In this document: one piece after another, positions 1 through 10,126 of the stretch | Numbering within the stretch: the first letter of the stretch is position 1 | Layout of the letters: each line of letters opens with the position of its first letter | NCBI GenBank assembly: GCA_964242415.1 | Contig: CAXTAT010000001.1 | Coordinates: forward strand, 124,001 to 188,000 | Reading direction: 5' to 3' | DNA from: DASWOJ01 sp964242415 | Lineage (GTDB): Bacteria; Pseudomonadota; Alphaproteobacteria; Acetobacterales; Acetobacteraceae | DNA: 64,000 nt | The notes under the pieces: generated by a model | What the model was told of the DNA's origin: nothing | The model's database searches: none | The model's input: the letters and a program-made list of their open reading frames with translations, nothing else | Made by a program: the position numbers and the translations under genes

Positions 1-735
1 GCCGCACACCAGCCCGCGCAACAGCGGAGTGCCGCGGCCTGACAGCTTGCCGTCGTCGGCCAACGCCTCGGCGAACCCCATGCTGATGCCAGCGCCCAGC
101 GACGCCGCCAGGCCGACCAGGAAGGCATCGTGGCTGTTCTGCGTCGCAAACGCCGAGGCGAATACCGGCGCCAGCGTGGACACGGAGCCGTCCATCAGCC
201 CGACCAGGCCGGGCTGCACGATCTGCAGGATGAAGCGCTTGCGGGCGCCCTCGTCCTCGGCGTCGCGGGCCTCGCCGGGCAGGCGCTTCTGCTCGATGGC
301 GCCGGCGATGTTCTGGTGCTCCACCTCGGCCGCGGCCAGGTCGCCGAGCAGCTTGCGGATGCCGGCGTCGCTGCTGCGGGCGGCGGCGTCGGAGTAGAAC
401 TGGCTGGCGTCCACCTCCATCTGCCGGGCCTGGCGGCGCACCGCCTCGATGCCCAGGGGACGGACCTGCCATGCGGGCCGGCGGGCGACGCTGCCGCGCA
501 CGTCCTGCCGGCGGACCAGCGGGATGTGGCTGCCGAACTTCTCGACGAAGGTGTCGATCAGCAGGCGGCGGTGCTCGCTCTCCTCTAGCGCCATGTCGCC
601 GAACACCTTGGCGCTGTCGGGATACTCGTCCCGCAGGCTTTCGGCGAAGTCGGCATAGATGCGGCCGTCCTCCTCCTCGCTGCTGATGGCGAGGGCCAGG
701 ATTTCTTTCTCGTCTAGGTCTGTGAAGATTCTCAT
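1..735 (-). CDS. mbfA: MbfA-type rubrerythrin/VIT1 iron exporter, 3' end beyond the left edge
   Basis: Reading down from the ATG at 733-735 the frame stays open to base 1, giving 245 residues of what should be a protein of about 320. The first ~150 residues are a rubrerythrin/ferritin-like four-helix domain with di-iron ligands visible in EESEHR and AEVEHQ. After residue ~170 comes the start of a VIT1/CCC1 membrane domain, with the characteristic GLMDGSVSTLAPVF followed by small-residue-rich helices. In Bradyrhizobium and Agrobacterium, MbfA is an inner-membrane protein that exports iron and protects against peroxide, and it is repressed by Irr under low iron. The start is well placed because the N-terminal MRIFTDL leads straight into the ferritin-like helix. 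A palindrome 52 bp upstream may be the operator. The product class is secure; the symbol rests on domain architecture. Confidence 0.88.
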   Translation of the reverse strand, partial: MRIFTDLDEKEILALAISSEEEDGRIYADFAESLRDEYPDSAKVFGDMALEESEHRRLLIDTFVEKFGSHIPLVRRQDVRGSVARRPAWQVRPLGIEAVRRQARQMEVDASQFYSDAAARSSDAGIRKLLGDLAAAEVEHQNIAGAIEQKRLPGEARDAEDEGARKRFILQIVQPGLVGLMDGSVSTLAPVFASAFATQNSHDAFLVGLAASLGAGISMGFAEALADDGKLSGRGTPLLRGLVCG

Positions 736-786
736 AGCCTGTAAATGGCGAACGCGGCCGAAACGATCAAGCCGCTATCGTAATGG

Positions 787-801
787 TGCGAATGCTTCGC
801 A
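787..801. promoter_or_regulatory. TGCGAA-N3-TTCGCA palindrome upstream of mbfA
   Basis: A perfect inverted repeat with 6-bp arms and a 3-bp spacer lies 52 bp upstream of mbfA. Its GAA-N3-TTC core has the same geometry as the iron control element bound by Irr in alphaproteobacteria, though the flanks differ from the classical A/T-rich form. On the minus strand it overlaps a TTGCGA hexamer that could be a -35 element, a position fitting repression. Assignment to Irr is inference. Confidence 0.45.
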
Positions 802-813
802 ACTGCGGAATCA

Positions 814-1278
814 TCAGGCAGGCCGGGTGGCGATGTCCTCGGCGAAGCGCAGCAGAGTGCCGTCCGGGTCCTGCACCAGGAACTCACGCTGGCCGCCCTC
901 CTCGGCGCCGACGCGGTACCAGCTTTCTTGCACCGGCCGGAACAGCGGCCAGCCGGCAGCGTCCAACGCGGCCAGGATCGGAGCAAGGGCGCGAACCGTG
1001 GTCTGAAGGTTGATGCCCCGGCCGAACGGGCGGTCCAGCGGCCCGGTGTCCCAGTTGCCGTTTCGCAAGCACAGCATGACCTGGGCACCATCCCGTTCCA
1101 GGTAGGCGCCGGCGGCAGGACGGTCATAGGCGACGGCACCCAGCAGGCCGCACCAAAAAGCCAGGCTGGCGGCCAGGTCGGACACGCCCAGCTCCGGTAC
1201 CAACACCCCGAAGCCGCCTGCCGGACGGTTGCCGCTGCCCGGCGCGCGGGCGCGGTCCTGCTCGCAGGGCTGCGCCAC
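814..1278 (-). CDS. VOC-family (glyoxalase/bleomycin-resistance-like) protein
   Basis: This 154-aa protein has the paired beta-alpha-beta-beta-beta layout of the vicinal oxygen chelate superfamily. The N-terminal half contains VPELGVSDLAASLAFW and the C-terminal half ends with EFLVQDPDGTLLRFAE, the classic closing strand. The pattern is closest to bleomycin-resistance-type VOC proteins, which bind ligands as dimers rather than catalyse glyoxalase chemistry. The substrate cannot be read from sequence. Its GTG start directly follows the TAG stop of the solute receptor gene upstream, so the two are probably cotranscribed. A start further in, before VPELGVSDL, is also possible. Confidence 0.8.
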   Translation of the reverse strand: MAQPCEQDRARAPGSGNRPAGGFGVLVPELGVSDLAASLAFWCGLLGAVAYDRPAAGAYLERDGAQVMLCLRNGNWDTGPLDRPFGRGINLQTTVRALAPILAALDAAGWPLFRPVQESWYRVGAEEGGQREFLVQDPDGTLLRFAEDIATRPA

Positions 1279-2532
1279 CTACGCCCGGACCAGCGGGCAC
1301 CCACCCTGGTTCAGCGGCCGGAATGCCTCCTCGGCCGGCGTGGTCGCGACCAGCTTCAGCCCGTCCCATTCGCCCCGGCTTTCCTCCGGCGCCTTGGCCT
1401 GGAACAGGTAGCTCGGGTGGATATGCCGGCCGTCCGCGCGGATGCTGCCCCGGCCGTAGCAGTCGTCGTCCGTCGGCATCGCCTTCATGCGGGCCACCGT
1501 CGCGGCACCGTCCGCCTTGGCCTGCGCCGGGCCGAGGTCCGCCACCGCCTTCAGGTAGTGCAGCGTGGCCGCATAATCCCCTGCCTGCACCATGTTGGGC
1601 CACTGGTTCGGCGTCTTCGGCCGGATGCGGTCCATCCAGGCGCGGGTGCGCGGGTTCAGGTCCCAGTAGAACGCCTCGGTCAGCAGCAGGCCCTGCGCGA
1701 TGGGCAGGCCGACGGCGTGGACGTTGCTGTTGTACATCAGCATCGCCGCGATCCGCATGTCCTTGCTGATGCCGAACTCATGCGCCTGCTTGATGCAGTT
1801 GATGGTGTCGTTGCCCGAGTTGCACAGCCCCAGCACCTTCGCCCCCGACGCCTGCGCCTGCAGCAGCAGCGAGGAGAAGTCGGTCGTGTCCGGGAACGGG
1901 TACTCGCGGCTGCCCAGCACCGTGCCGCCCGCCGCCCGCACCACCGCCGAGGTGTCGCGCTGCAGTTGCTGGCCGAACACGTAGTTGGCGGTGATGAAGT
2001 ACCAGCTATCGCCGCCGGCCCGCACCATGGCCCCGCCGGTCGAACGGGCGAGCATGAAGGTGTCATATGTCCAATGCACGGTGTTGGGGCTGCACGCGAT
2101 GCCGGTCAGGTCCGCGGTCGCGGCGCCGGAGTTCAGCATGACCTTGTTCTTCTCCCGGCAGATGGTGTTCACCGCCAGCGCGACCGAGCTGGTGGGCACG
2201 TCCACGATGACATCCACGCCGGCCTGGTCGAACCACTGCCGGGTGATGCCCGCGCCGATGTCCGGCTTGTTCTGGTGATCCGCGACCAGGACCTCCACAT
2301 CGAAGCCGCCGGACGACCCGCCTCCGGAGGAATGGTCGCCGAAGTCCTGCACGGCCTGGCGGACGCACGCTGCGCCGGTCGGGCCGCCATCATCCCGGTA
2401 GGGGCCGGACTGGTCGTTCAGCACGCCGATGCGGATGACCGTGCGCTGGGCGCGGGCCGGCCGCGGGGACAGCGCGGTCAGCACGGCAGGGGCTGCGGTG
2501 CCGACCAGGGCGCGACGGGTCAGGATAGCCAT
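1279..2532 (-). CDS. ABC transporter substrate-binding protein, branched-chain amino acid type
   Basis: The 417-aa product starts with a twin-arginine-like export signal (TRRALVGTAAPAVLTALS, cleavage near ARAQ). It continues as a type I periplasmic binding fold (Peripla_BP_6) with IRIGVLNDQSGPYRDDGG near the start of the mature protein and the hinge region FITANYVFGQQL. Such receptors feed LivHMGF-type importers of amino acids, amides or aromatic acids, but no permease or ATPase of that class lies nearby, so the ligand is unknown. A GGAGG box 7 bases before the ATG at 2532 fixes the start; the frame stays open upstream to 3633, but that part is antisense to the acyltransferase. A small SSGGGSSGG insert near residue 75 looks like a flexible surface loop. 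Confidence 0.88.
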   Translation of the reverse strand: MAILTRRALVGTAAPAVLTALSPRPARAQRTVIRIGVLNDQSGPYRDDGGPTGAACVRQAVQDFGDHSSGGGSSGGFDVEVLVADHQNKPDIGAGITRQWFDQAGVDVIVDVPTSSVALAVNTICREKNKVMLNSGAATADLTGIACSPNTVHWTYDTFMLARSTGGAMVRAGGDSWYFITANYVFGQQLQRDTSAVVRAAGGTVLGSREYPFPDTTDFSSLLLQAQASGAKVLGLCNSGNDTINCIKQAHEFGISKDMRIAAMLMYNSNVHAVGLPIAQGLLLTEAFYWDLNPRTRAWMDRIRPKTPNQWPNMVQAGDYAATLHYLKAVADLGPAQAKADGAATVARMKAMPTDDDCYGRGSIRADGRHIHPSYLFQAKAPEESRGEWDGLKLVATTPAEEAFRPLNQGGCPLVRA

Positions 2533-2648
2533 GCGTGTCCTCCGGGGGCGCTTGCTGCGCCTTGCCGACAGGATGCCGCACCCGGCCGCCGCGGCGCACC
2601 GCAATTCGTTGCTGCGGCGCAGCAGTCCCGCAGGTGCTGCGCCGTGGC

Positions 2649-3755
2649 TCAGGCCCGCGCCGCCCGCCGTCCCGTCAGCCCAAGCGCGGCGTCCCCCGCC
2701 CAACGCATGACCTGCCGCGTCGGCACCTCGATGGTGAAGTGGGCCAGGCCGGCCAGCAGCAGGGTCGCCGGCAAGTAGGCCGCCAGCATCAAGGGCCAAG
2801 GCACCCCCTCGACCGGCAAGGCCGACAGCAGCGCATAGTGGATCAGGTAGATCGCATAGGACAGCACGCCCAGCCCGTGCAGCGGCTGCACCGTCAACAG
2901 GCGCCAGGCCCAGCCGCGGCCCAGGTGCATCCCCAGCACGATCACCGGCAGCAGCGCCAGCATCAGCAGGTCGTTCGCCTGCGCCAGCATCAGCCCAAGC
3001 AGCAGCAGCAGGCCACCCGGCCCGGTCCACGGCGCCTCCGCGAACCGCCGGACCATCGGCGCCGCTCCGGCCCGCCAGGCCAGCATGCCCAGCACGAACC
3101 CAGCCACGCACCGGAGCACCGGCAAGACGCTGTAATTGTAATGGATGTCCAGCAGCCCGCGCCGCCCCGGCCCAGCCGGCGGCGCCAATCCCAGGCAAGC
3201 TGCCAGCGCCGCCGCGACGATCACCAGGCCCAGCACCACGCCGAACCGGCTGCGCAGCACCGCCGGGGCGAGAATGGGAAACAGCAGATAGGCAAACAGC
3301 TCGGCGCTGATCGACCAGGCGGGCGTGTTGACCTCCCCGCTGATGCCCCAGCCCTGGACCAGCACAAGGTTGACCAGGCTGAAGCGGACCGAGAAGCCGT
3401 GCCTGTCCGCCGCAGCCAGCCCGATCAGCACCAGCACCACCACAACGTGCAGCGGCCATATCCGGGCGACGCGCCGCATCAGAAAGGCGCCGACGCGGGC
3501 AGCCCACGCCTGTCCGGCGACCGCCGCCCCGAACCAGCGCCCGTAAACCATGGATATGACGAAGCCGCTGAGCACGAAGAACAGGTCCACGCCGAGGTAG
3601 CCCCGTCGCAGCAGCCCACCCAGCACGGGCCATCCAAGGTCGCCGCCGAAGTGCAGGGAGAAATGGTGCATCAGCACCAGCACGGCCGCAATGCCGCGCA
3701 GGCCGGTCAGCGCGCGGCTTTCGGGAATGCCTGCTGCTGGGCCTGCTTGGTCCAT
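2649..3755 (-). CDS. Acyltransferase 3 family membrane protein
   Basis: This 368-aa polytopic protein belongs to the OafA/YrhL-like acyltransferase 3 family. The signature ALTGLRGIAAVLVLMHHFS at residues 15-33 carries the conserved Arg and the catalytic-type His, followed by FFVLSGFVIS. About ten hydrophobic segments follow. Family members O-acetylate or otherwise O-acylate sugars of surface polysaccharides or antibiotics using cytoplasmic acyl-CoA. The acceptor is not predictable and no polysaccharide genes adjoin this copy. A GAGG box ~10 bases upstream of the ATG supports the start. The 251 bp between it and the divergent diguanylate cyclase gene hold presumed promoters but no recognisable motif. 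Confidence 0.85.
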   Translation of the reverse strand: MDQAGPAAGIPESRALTGLRGIAAVLVLMHHFSLHFGGDLGWPVLGGLLRRGYLGVDLFFVLSGFVISMVYGRWFGAAVAGQAWAARVGAFLMRRVARIWPLHVVVVLVLIGLAAADRHGFSVRFSLVNLVLVQGWGISGEVNTPAWSISAELFAYLLFPILAPAVLRSRFGVVLGLVIVAAALAACLGLAPPAGPGRRGLLDIHYNYSVLPVLRCVAGFVLGMLAWRAGAAPMVRRFAEAPWTGPGGLLLLLGLMLAQANDLLMLALLPVIVLGMHLGRGWAWRLLTVQPLHGLGVLSYAIYLIHYALLSALPVEGVPWPLMLAAYLPATLLLAGLAHFTIEVPTRQVMRWAGDAALGLTGRRAARA

Positions 3756-4006
3756 GCCGTGTCGTACCTCAAATCAACCTTGCCCAGCAACCGGCGATCC
3801 CGCGCAACTACGGTCCTGAGCGTGAACAGGCCGGGACACCGCCAACTTGCGACACAACAACTGAATGGGCCGTTAAGACGGAGGCGGGGTGCAGGCAAGA
3901 CTTGCTGCGTGCTGTGCCGGACCGCTCCCCATCAAAACGAATAATTAACCGTTACCTCTCAAGATCGTGATCAGCGGCAATAGGCCGTGCCCCTCTGGTC
4001 GGGACG

Positions 4007-6019
4007 ATGGAAAAGATGACTGCACTCTGGACTGCCCTGCGTGCAACGATGCACGCGAACCTGCTGCAACGCCCGGCTCATCAGCGCCTGGCCCCGGAAC
4101 GGCTGGCGCGGGTCTTTGTGCTGCTCGTCGGCTCCTCGATCCTCGGCGTCGCCGCATGGCATGTGCAACTGGCGCGCGACCTGGCGCTGCAGGATGGCCG
4201 GACCGAGGCGGCCAGCCTCGCCAGGTCGCTGGCCGAGCAGGCGCACGCAACGGTCGAGGCCGCCGGCATCGTGACCGCCGACCTGGTGGAGCGGCTGGAG
4301 CACGACGGAGCCTCCAGTGCAGCGGCCGGGCGGCTGCATGGCTATATGGCCGCCCGGGTGGCCGCAGCCTCCCCGGTGCGGGACTTGGTCGTCTGCCGGG
4401 CGGATGGCGGCCTGCTATCCAGCTCGGCGTCAGCAGCCCTGCTTGGATGTGATTGGGCGCGCGAGGCCCTTGCTTTCCACAGCACCCGTGCCGACCGGGG
4501 CGTCTACATCGGCCCGCCGCTGCAGGAGCCAACGAGCGGGCGGTGGATGCTCAACGTCTCGCGGCGGTTCGACCAGCCGGACGGAGCCTTCGCCGGCGTC
4601 GCGCTGGCCACGATCGACCTCGACGAACTCGCGGCGTTCTATCGCAGCTTCGACATCGGCGCACACGGGGCGGTCACTCTGGCGAGCGACGACGGCATCT
4701 TGCTGGTCCGCGTGCCCGCAAGGCCGGACCTGATCGGCCGCAGCCTCGCTGGCAACGGCTTTCTGACGGATCGCCGCGGGCATGACCCGGCCGCTGACGC
4801 GCGGGCCACCTCGCAGGTGGATGGCATTGTTCGGTGGACCAGCTTCCGCCGGGTGAATGCCTATCCGCTGGTCGTGTTCGCCGGCCTGTCCGAGCAGGAC
4901 ATCCTGGCCGGCTGGTGGCAGAGCGCCTGCACCACCATGGCGGTGTCGTGCGCGGTCGCGCTAGCGCTGGGCTTGCTGGGCTGGCGCTTCGCGGACAGGA
5001 TTCGGTGGCAGCGCCTGGCCGAGGGCAGCGCGCACAGGAACGAGGAGCAGTTCCGCCTGCTGGCCGACAACGGCACCGACCTGATCACCCAGTTCGGGCC
5101 TGACCGCCAGTGCACTTACGTCTCGCCGGCCAGCGAACGGCTGCTGGGATACCTGCCGGAGGAGCTGATCGGCTGCGATGCCAACGAGGCCGTTCATCCA
5201 GATGACCTGCAGGTCTTCACCGCCAACCGGGACACCCTGTTCGGCTACGGCGAGGCGCCGCCGGTCAGCTACCGCGCCCGGCGCAAGGACGGCAGCTTCG
5301 TCTGGGTGGAGGCGGCGGGACGCAAGCTGGCGGACGGACCCAACTTCGTCATCGCGATCCGGGACGTGACGCAGCGCAAGGAGATCGAGGCGCAGTTGCA
5401 CCAGGCCAACAACCAGTTGCAGCGGTTGACGATGCTGGACGGCCTGACGGGCATCGCCAACCGGCGCTGCTTCGACACCGCGCTGCAAAAGGAGGTCCGC
5501 CGGGCCACGCGCGCCGAGCTGCCGCTGGCGCTGCTGATGATCGATGTGGACCATTTCAGGTTGTTCAACGACCTGCATGGCCATTCCGCTGGCGACACCT
5601 GCCTGCGCGCCATCGCCAACGCCATCGGAGGGCAGATGCATCGGCCGGCCGACCTGGCTGCCCGGTATGGTGGCGAGGAGTTTGCGGTCGTGCTGCCCGA
5701 AACCGGTGAAGCCGGCGCCCTGGCGTTGGCCCAGCGTGTGCGCGAGGCGGTGCGCAGCTTGGGCATCGCGCACCGCGGCAACCCCGGAGGGATCGCGACC
5801 GTCAGCGTCGGCGTGGCCACAGCCTGGTCGTTGCGCGAGCAAGGGCAGTCCGCGCAGGACCTGGTCGCGATGGCCGACAAGGCGCTGCTTCAAGCCAAGG
5901 CCGCCGGGCGGGACCGGGTCCACCCGGAGACCTGGACGACCCTCAATGGGGCAGGCATTGAAGCAGGAGCCAAAGCAAGGCGCACCTTGCCGGAGCTGGT
6001 GTTCCACGCCGCGCCGTAG
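4007..6019 (+). CDS. Membrane diguanylate cyclase with extracytoplasmic sensor, PAS and GGDEF domains
   Basis: The 670-aa protein has a first membrane helix at about residues 33-50. A ~240-residue periplasmic sensor of the CACHE/PDC type follows, then a second helix near 300-320, a PAS domain at ~345-460 (with the RRKDGSFVWVEA signature) and a GGDEF domain at ~470-640. The active-site loop is GGEEF at ~555-559, so the enzyme should make cyclic di-GMP from GTP. RPAD five residues before it is an intact inhibitory I-site, implying product feedback. The ligand sensed by the CACHE domain is unknown. The ribosome-binding site at the ATG is weak; an ATG three codons later is an alternative. It converges on the peptide importer and ends just before a strong shared hairpin. 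Confidence 0.9.
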   Translation: MEKMTALWTALRATMHANLLQRPAHQRLAPERLARVFVLLVGSSILGVAAWHVQLARDLALQDGRTEAASLARSLAEQAHATVEAAGIVTADLVERLEHDGASSAAAGRLHGYMAARVAAASPVRDLVVCRADGGLLSSSASAALLGCDWAREALAFHSTRADRGVYIGPPLQEPTSGRWMLNVSRRFDQPDGAFAGVALATIDLDELAAFYRSFDIGAHGAVTLASDDGILLVRVPARPDLIGRSLAGNGFLTDRRGHDPAADARATSQVDGIVRWTSFRRVNAYPLVVFAGLSEQDILAGWWQSACTTMAVSCAVALALGLLGWRFADRIRWQRLAEGSAHRNEEQFRLLADNGTDLITQFGPDRQCTYVSPASERLLGYLPEELIGCDANEAVHPDDLQVFTANRDTLFGYGEAPPVSYRARRKDGSFVWVEAAGRKLADGPNFVIAIRDVTQRKEIEAQLHQANNQLQRLTMLDGLTGIANRRCFDTALQKEVRRATRAELPLALLMIDVDHFRLFNDLHGHSAGDTCLRAIANAIGGQMHRPADLAARYGGEEFAVVLPETGEAGALALAQRVREAVRSLGIAHRGNPGGIATVSVGVATAWSLREQGQSAQDLVAMADKALLQAKAAGRDRVHPETWTTLNGAGIEAGAKARRTLPELVFHAAP

Positions 6020-6026
6020 CAGTCCT

Positions 6027-6060
6027 CCGCGCCATCTTGCCTGCCGGCAGGATGGCGCGG
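6027..6060. terminator. Bidirectional hairpin terminator
   Basis: Arms CCGCGCCATC (6027-6036) and GATGGCGCGG (6051-6060) form a perfect 10-bp stem, with an inner palindrome CTGCCGGCAG. It lies in the 43-bp gap between two convergent stop codons, so it can serve both transcripts. No long T-run is present. Confidence 0.65.
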
Positions 6061-6062
6061 CG

Positions 6063-6968
6063 CTACTCTCCCCGTGGATCGAACGCCTGGCGCAGCCCGT
6101 CCCCGAGCAGGTTCACCGCGATCACCGTCAGGAAGATCAGCAGCCCCGGCAGAACTGCCAGCATCGGCGCCTCCGTCACCAGCTCCTGCGCGTTGTTCAG
6201 CATGTTGCCCCAGCTCGGCGTGGGCGGGACGATGCCGAAACCAAGGAAGCTCAGCACGGACTCGAACAGGATCACCCGGCCGACCGTCAGCGTGATGGCC
6301 ACGATCAACGGGCTGGCGACGTTGGGCAGCACATGGGCGGCCACAACATACAGCGCGCCGCCGCCGCTGGCCTTCGCGCTGGTCACATACTCCCGGTCGC
6401 GGACGGCCAGCGTCGCGGCGCGGACCACCCGGGCGACGGCGGTCCAGTCGAACAGCGCGATGATCACCACCACCCGCCAGAACCCGGCCGCGCCGGACCG
6501 CGCGAACTCCTGCGACAGCCCCAGCTTGGTCAGGTCCAGCGCGCCCAGCACGATCAGCAGCGGCAGCAGCGGCAGGGCGAGCACCCCGTCGGTGAAGCGC
6601 ATCAGCACCGCGTCCACGGCGCCGCCGCAGTAGCCCGCGGCCACCCCGATCCCCACGCCGGCCACGGCGCCCACCGCGGTCGCGATCAGCCCGACCAGCA
6701 GGCTGACCTGCCCGCCGACCATCAGCCGAACCAGCACGTCCCGCCCGGCGTCGTCGGTGCCCAGCAGGTGCACGGGGCCTGGCGGGTCGAACCGGCCCAG
6801 CAGGTCCGTCGTCGTCGGATCGACGCCGAGCCATGCCTGCACCGGCCAGGCCGCCAGGCAGAACAGCACCAGCAGAACCAGCAGGCCCAACGCCGCCATC
6901 CCTGTCCGATGCCGCCGGAAGCGGCGAAGCCGCAGGCGCCATGGGCTGACCGCCGCCTCGGTGCTCAT
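6063..6968 (-). CDS. Peptide-type ABC transporter permease, DppC-like
   Basis: This 301-aa inner-membrane permease has an N-terminal cytoplasmic segment (PWRLRLRRFRRHRTGM), one long helix, a periplasmic loop ending in LLGTDDAGRDVLVRLMVGGQ and then a five-helix core. LLGTD.AGRDVLSR is a hallmark of the DppC/OppC side of the dipeptide/nickel importer family. The coupling loop containing AAHVLPNVASPLIVA contacts the ATPases. The ATG at 6968 is preferred; the frame continues upstream only into a palindromic repeat. It is the last gene of the operon, separated from dppB by 168 bp that carry that repeat, so expression may be damped relative to the upstream genes. Confidence 0.88.
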   Translation of the reverse strand: MSTEAAVSPWRLRLRRFRRHRTGMAALGLLVLLVLFCLAAWPVQAWLGVDPTTTDLLGRFDPPGPVHLLGTDDAGRDVLVRLMVGGQVSLLVGLIATAVGAVAGVGIGVAAGYCGGAVDAVLMRFTDGVLALPLLPLLIVLGALDLTKLGLSQEFARSGAAGFWRVVVIIALFDWTAVARVVRAATLAVRDREYVTSAKASGGGALYVVAAHVLPNVASPLIVAITLTVGRVILFESVLSFLGFGIVPPTPSWGNMLNNAQELVTEAPMLAVLPGLLIFLTVIAVNLLGDGLRQAFDPRGE

Positions 6969-7015
6969 GCGGATGCCTGCTGACTGGCTGCCCCGAACCG
7001 CGATAGGGAACTCTT

Positions 7016-7112
7016 CATTGCGAGCCGCGCTTGCGGCGTGGCAATCCAGGGGCGGCAAGCGCGGTCCTGGCAGCCCTGGATTGCCGCGTCGCAAGCGCCC
7101 CTTGCAGTGACG
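7016..7112. repeat. ~100-bp palindromic intergenic repeat (family A), copy 1
   Basis: The element begins CATTGCGAGCCGCGCTTGCG, has GGCAATCCAG in the left arm and CTGGATTGCCGCGTCGCAAG in the right arm. Transcribed, it would fold into a long hairpin. Near copies occur at 18290, 22419 and 33845, with a degenerate one at 9978. Confidence 0.85.
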
Positions 7113-7136
7113 CGGAGGCAATGACGCGGGGGAGGG

Positions 7137-8089
7137 TCATTCCAGCGAAATCCGCGGGTCGAGCCAGCCATAGGCCAAATCCGCCAACAGGTTGCTCGCC
7201 AGCGTCACCAGGGTAGCGAACAGCAGGCCGCTCAGCGCCAGGTTGAAGTCGTTGCCCAGGATGGCGTCGTAGATCATCTTGCCCATGCCGGGCTGGGCGA
7301 ACATGGTCTCGGTGATCAGCGCGCCGCCGAACAGCGTGCCGAAGCTCAGAGCCATCACGGTCACCACGGGGATCATCGCGTTGCGCAGCGCATGGACCCG
7401 CACCACGCGGCCCTCCCCCGCGCCCTTGGCCCGCGCCGTCCGTACGTAGTCCTGGCGCAGCACGTCCACCATCGCCGCCCGCACATACCGCACGAACTGC
7501 CCGGCCGTGCTCAGCGCCAGCGTCAGCACCGGCAGCACCAGGTGCCGCAGCACGTCCGCCGTGCCGCCGTCGCCGACCGTCGCCGCGCCCCCCGCCGGCA
7601 GCCAGTGCAGTTGCACGGCAAACACCAGGATGAACAGCAGCGCCAGCCAGAACACCGGCACCGACACCCCCGCCAGCGCCACCACGCTGATGATGCCGTC
7701 CGCCCATCCGCCGGGCCGCAGCGCCGCCAGGGTGCCGAACGCCAGCGCCAGCAGCACCGCCAGGGTGAAGCCGCCCAGCATCAGCTTGGTGGTCTGCCAC
7801 AGCGCCGGTCCCATCACCTCCAGCACCGGGCGGGAGTGGATGCGGCTATAGCCGAGGTCGCCGCCCAGCGCCGCCTGCAGCCAGTGCGCGTAGCGGAGCA
7901 GGACGGGCTGGTCCAGGCCATAGATGGCGCGCAGGCGCTCGGCGGCGGCGGGGGTCATGCCGGGGTTGCTGGCCATCATGAGGTCGATGGGATCGCCGGG
8001 CATCAGGCCGATCAGCCCGTAGATGACAAAGCTCATCACCAGCAGCACCAGCAGGGTTTGCAGCACCCGGCGGAGGATGAAGCGCGTCA

Positions 8090-8090
<1 letters not shown>
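7137..8090 (-). CDS. Peptide-type ABC transporter permease, DppB-like
   Basis: The 317-aa protein opens with TRFILRRVLQTLLVLLVMS, the usual first helix of DppB/OppB permeases. LMPGDPIDLMMASNPGMT follows, corresponding to the conserved PGDP motif and periplasmic loop. The core ends with the coupling segment HALRNAMIPVVTVMALSFG and GGALITETMFAQPGMGK, both family hallmarks. With DppC it forms the transmembrane channel of a dipeptide, oligopeptide or nickel importer. Its ATG overlaps the TGA of the preceding ATPase gene by 4 bases, showing translational coupling. Confidence 0.92.
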
Positions 8091-9003
<913 letters not shown>

Positions 9004-9004
<1 letters not shown>

Positions 9005-9981
9005 CACGCGCCCACCCGGATGCACGCCGCCCAATGCCCCGGCGCATGTTCGTCCAGCGGCGGCTCGGCCTCCAGACAGGCGGGGATGGCCCGCGGGCAG
9101 CGGGGGGCGAAGCGGCAGCCGCGGACCGCGGCGCCCAGGTCCGGCACGCCGCCGGGGATGACCGGCAGGCGGTCCACCCGCCGAGCCGGGTCAGGCAAGG
9201 TGGCGAGCAGCCCAGCGGTGTAGGGGTGCAGCGGCCGGCTGAACACGGCGTCGGCCGGCGCGCGCTCGACCACGCGGCCGGCATACATCACCACCACCTC
9301 GTGCGCGAGTTCGCTGACCACGGCCAGGTTGTGGCTGATGAACTGGATCGCCGTGCCGGTCTCCTCCTGCAGGGCCAGCAGCAGGTCCAGAATTTGCGCC
9401 TGGATGGTCACGTCCAGCGCCGTCGTCGGCTCGTCGGCGACCAGCAGCGCCGGGCGGCAGGCCAGCGCCATGGCGATCATCGCCCGCTGCCGCTGCCCGC
9501 CGCTGAGTTGGTGCGGATAGGCCCGCGCCCGATCGCGTGCGGCGGGGATGCCGACCTGGTCCAGCAGCCCGATCGCCTGATCGCCGGCCGCCGCCCAGCC
9601 CAGGCACCCATGCAGCACCAGCGCCTCGGCGATCTGCCGGCCCACTGGCATTACCGGGTTCAGCGCCGACATTGGCTCCTGGAACACCATCGCCATCCGT
9701 GCACCGCGCATCGCCCGCCAGGCGGCCGGAGACTGGTCCACGATCTCCCGGCCCTGGAAGTGGATGCTGCCGCCGACGCGGCCGGGCCGTGGCACCAGGC
9801 CCATCAGCGCCAGCGCCGTTATCGACTTGCCGCAGCCGCTCTCGCCCACCACGCCCAGCGTGCGGCCGGCCGGGATGCTGTATCCAATGCCCGCAACGAC
9901 GGTTCGGGAGCCGCCAGGCAGGTCGAAGGCGACGTGTAGGCCCTCGACGTGGAGGACGGGTTCGGTTGCCGCCGCCGTCAT
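9004..9981 (-). CDS. Peptide ABC transporter ATP-binding protein, DppD-like
   Basis: The 325-aa protein shows Walker A GESGCGKSI, Q-loop FQEPMSALNPVMPVG, signature LSGGQRQRAMIAMALA and Walker B LLVADEPTTALDVTIQAQ. The family-specific C-terminus has HPYTAGLLATLPDP and a Cys-rich FAPRCPRAIPAC. It is the DppD/OppD partner of the next ATPase. Its ATG lies at the edge of a palindromic repeat (GTCATTGC on the plus strand contains the start codon), so the repeat replaced whatever leader preceded it, and no good Shine-Dalgarno sequence is visible. It follows the receptor gene after 145 bp. Confidence 0.92.
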
Positions 9982-10080
9982 TGCAAGAGGCGCACCGACG
10001 TGGCGGTCCAGGGGCCGCAGGTCCCACCGTCCAGCCCTGTCGGCCCCTGGATTGCCACGCCGAAACCGGCTCGCAATGAC
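9978..10080. repeat. Family A palindromic repeat, degenerate copy
   Basis: Ends are GTCATTGCAAG and GGCTCGCAATGAC; the interior (CTGGATTGCCACGCCG) is diverged. It fills most of the gap between the receptor and ATPase genes and overlaps the ATPase start codon. Confidence 0.65.
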
Positions 10081-10126
10081 GGCCCGGAGGCGGTCAACAA
10101 CGGCGCCGGAGTCACTGCATGATCAA

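Noticed and set aside
2565..3633. Extended N-terminus of the solute receptor
   Set aside because: The extra 367 residues are antisense to the acyltransferase; the signal peptide and GGAGG box place the start at 2532.
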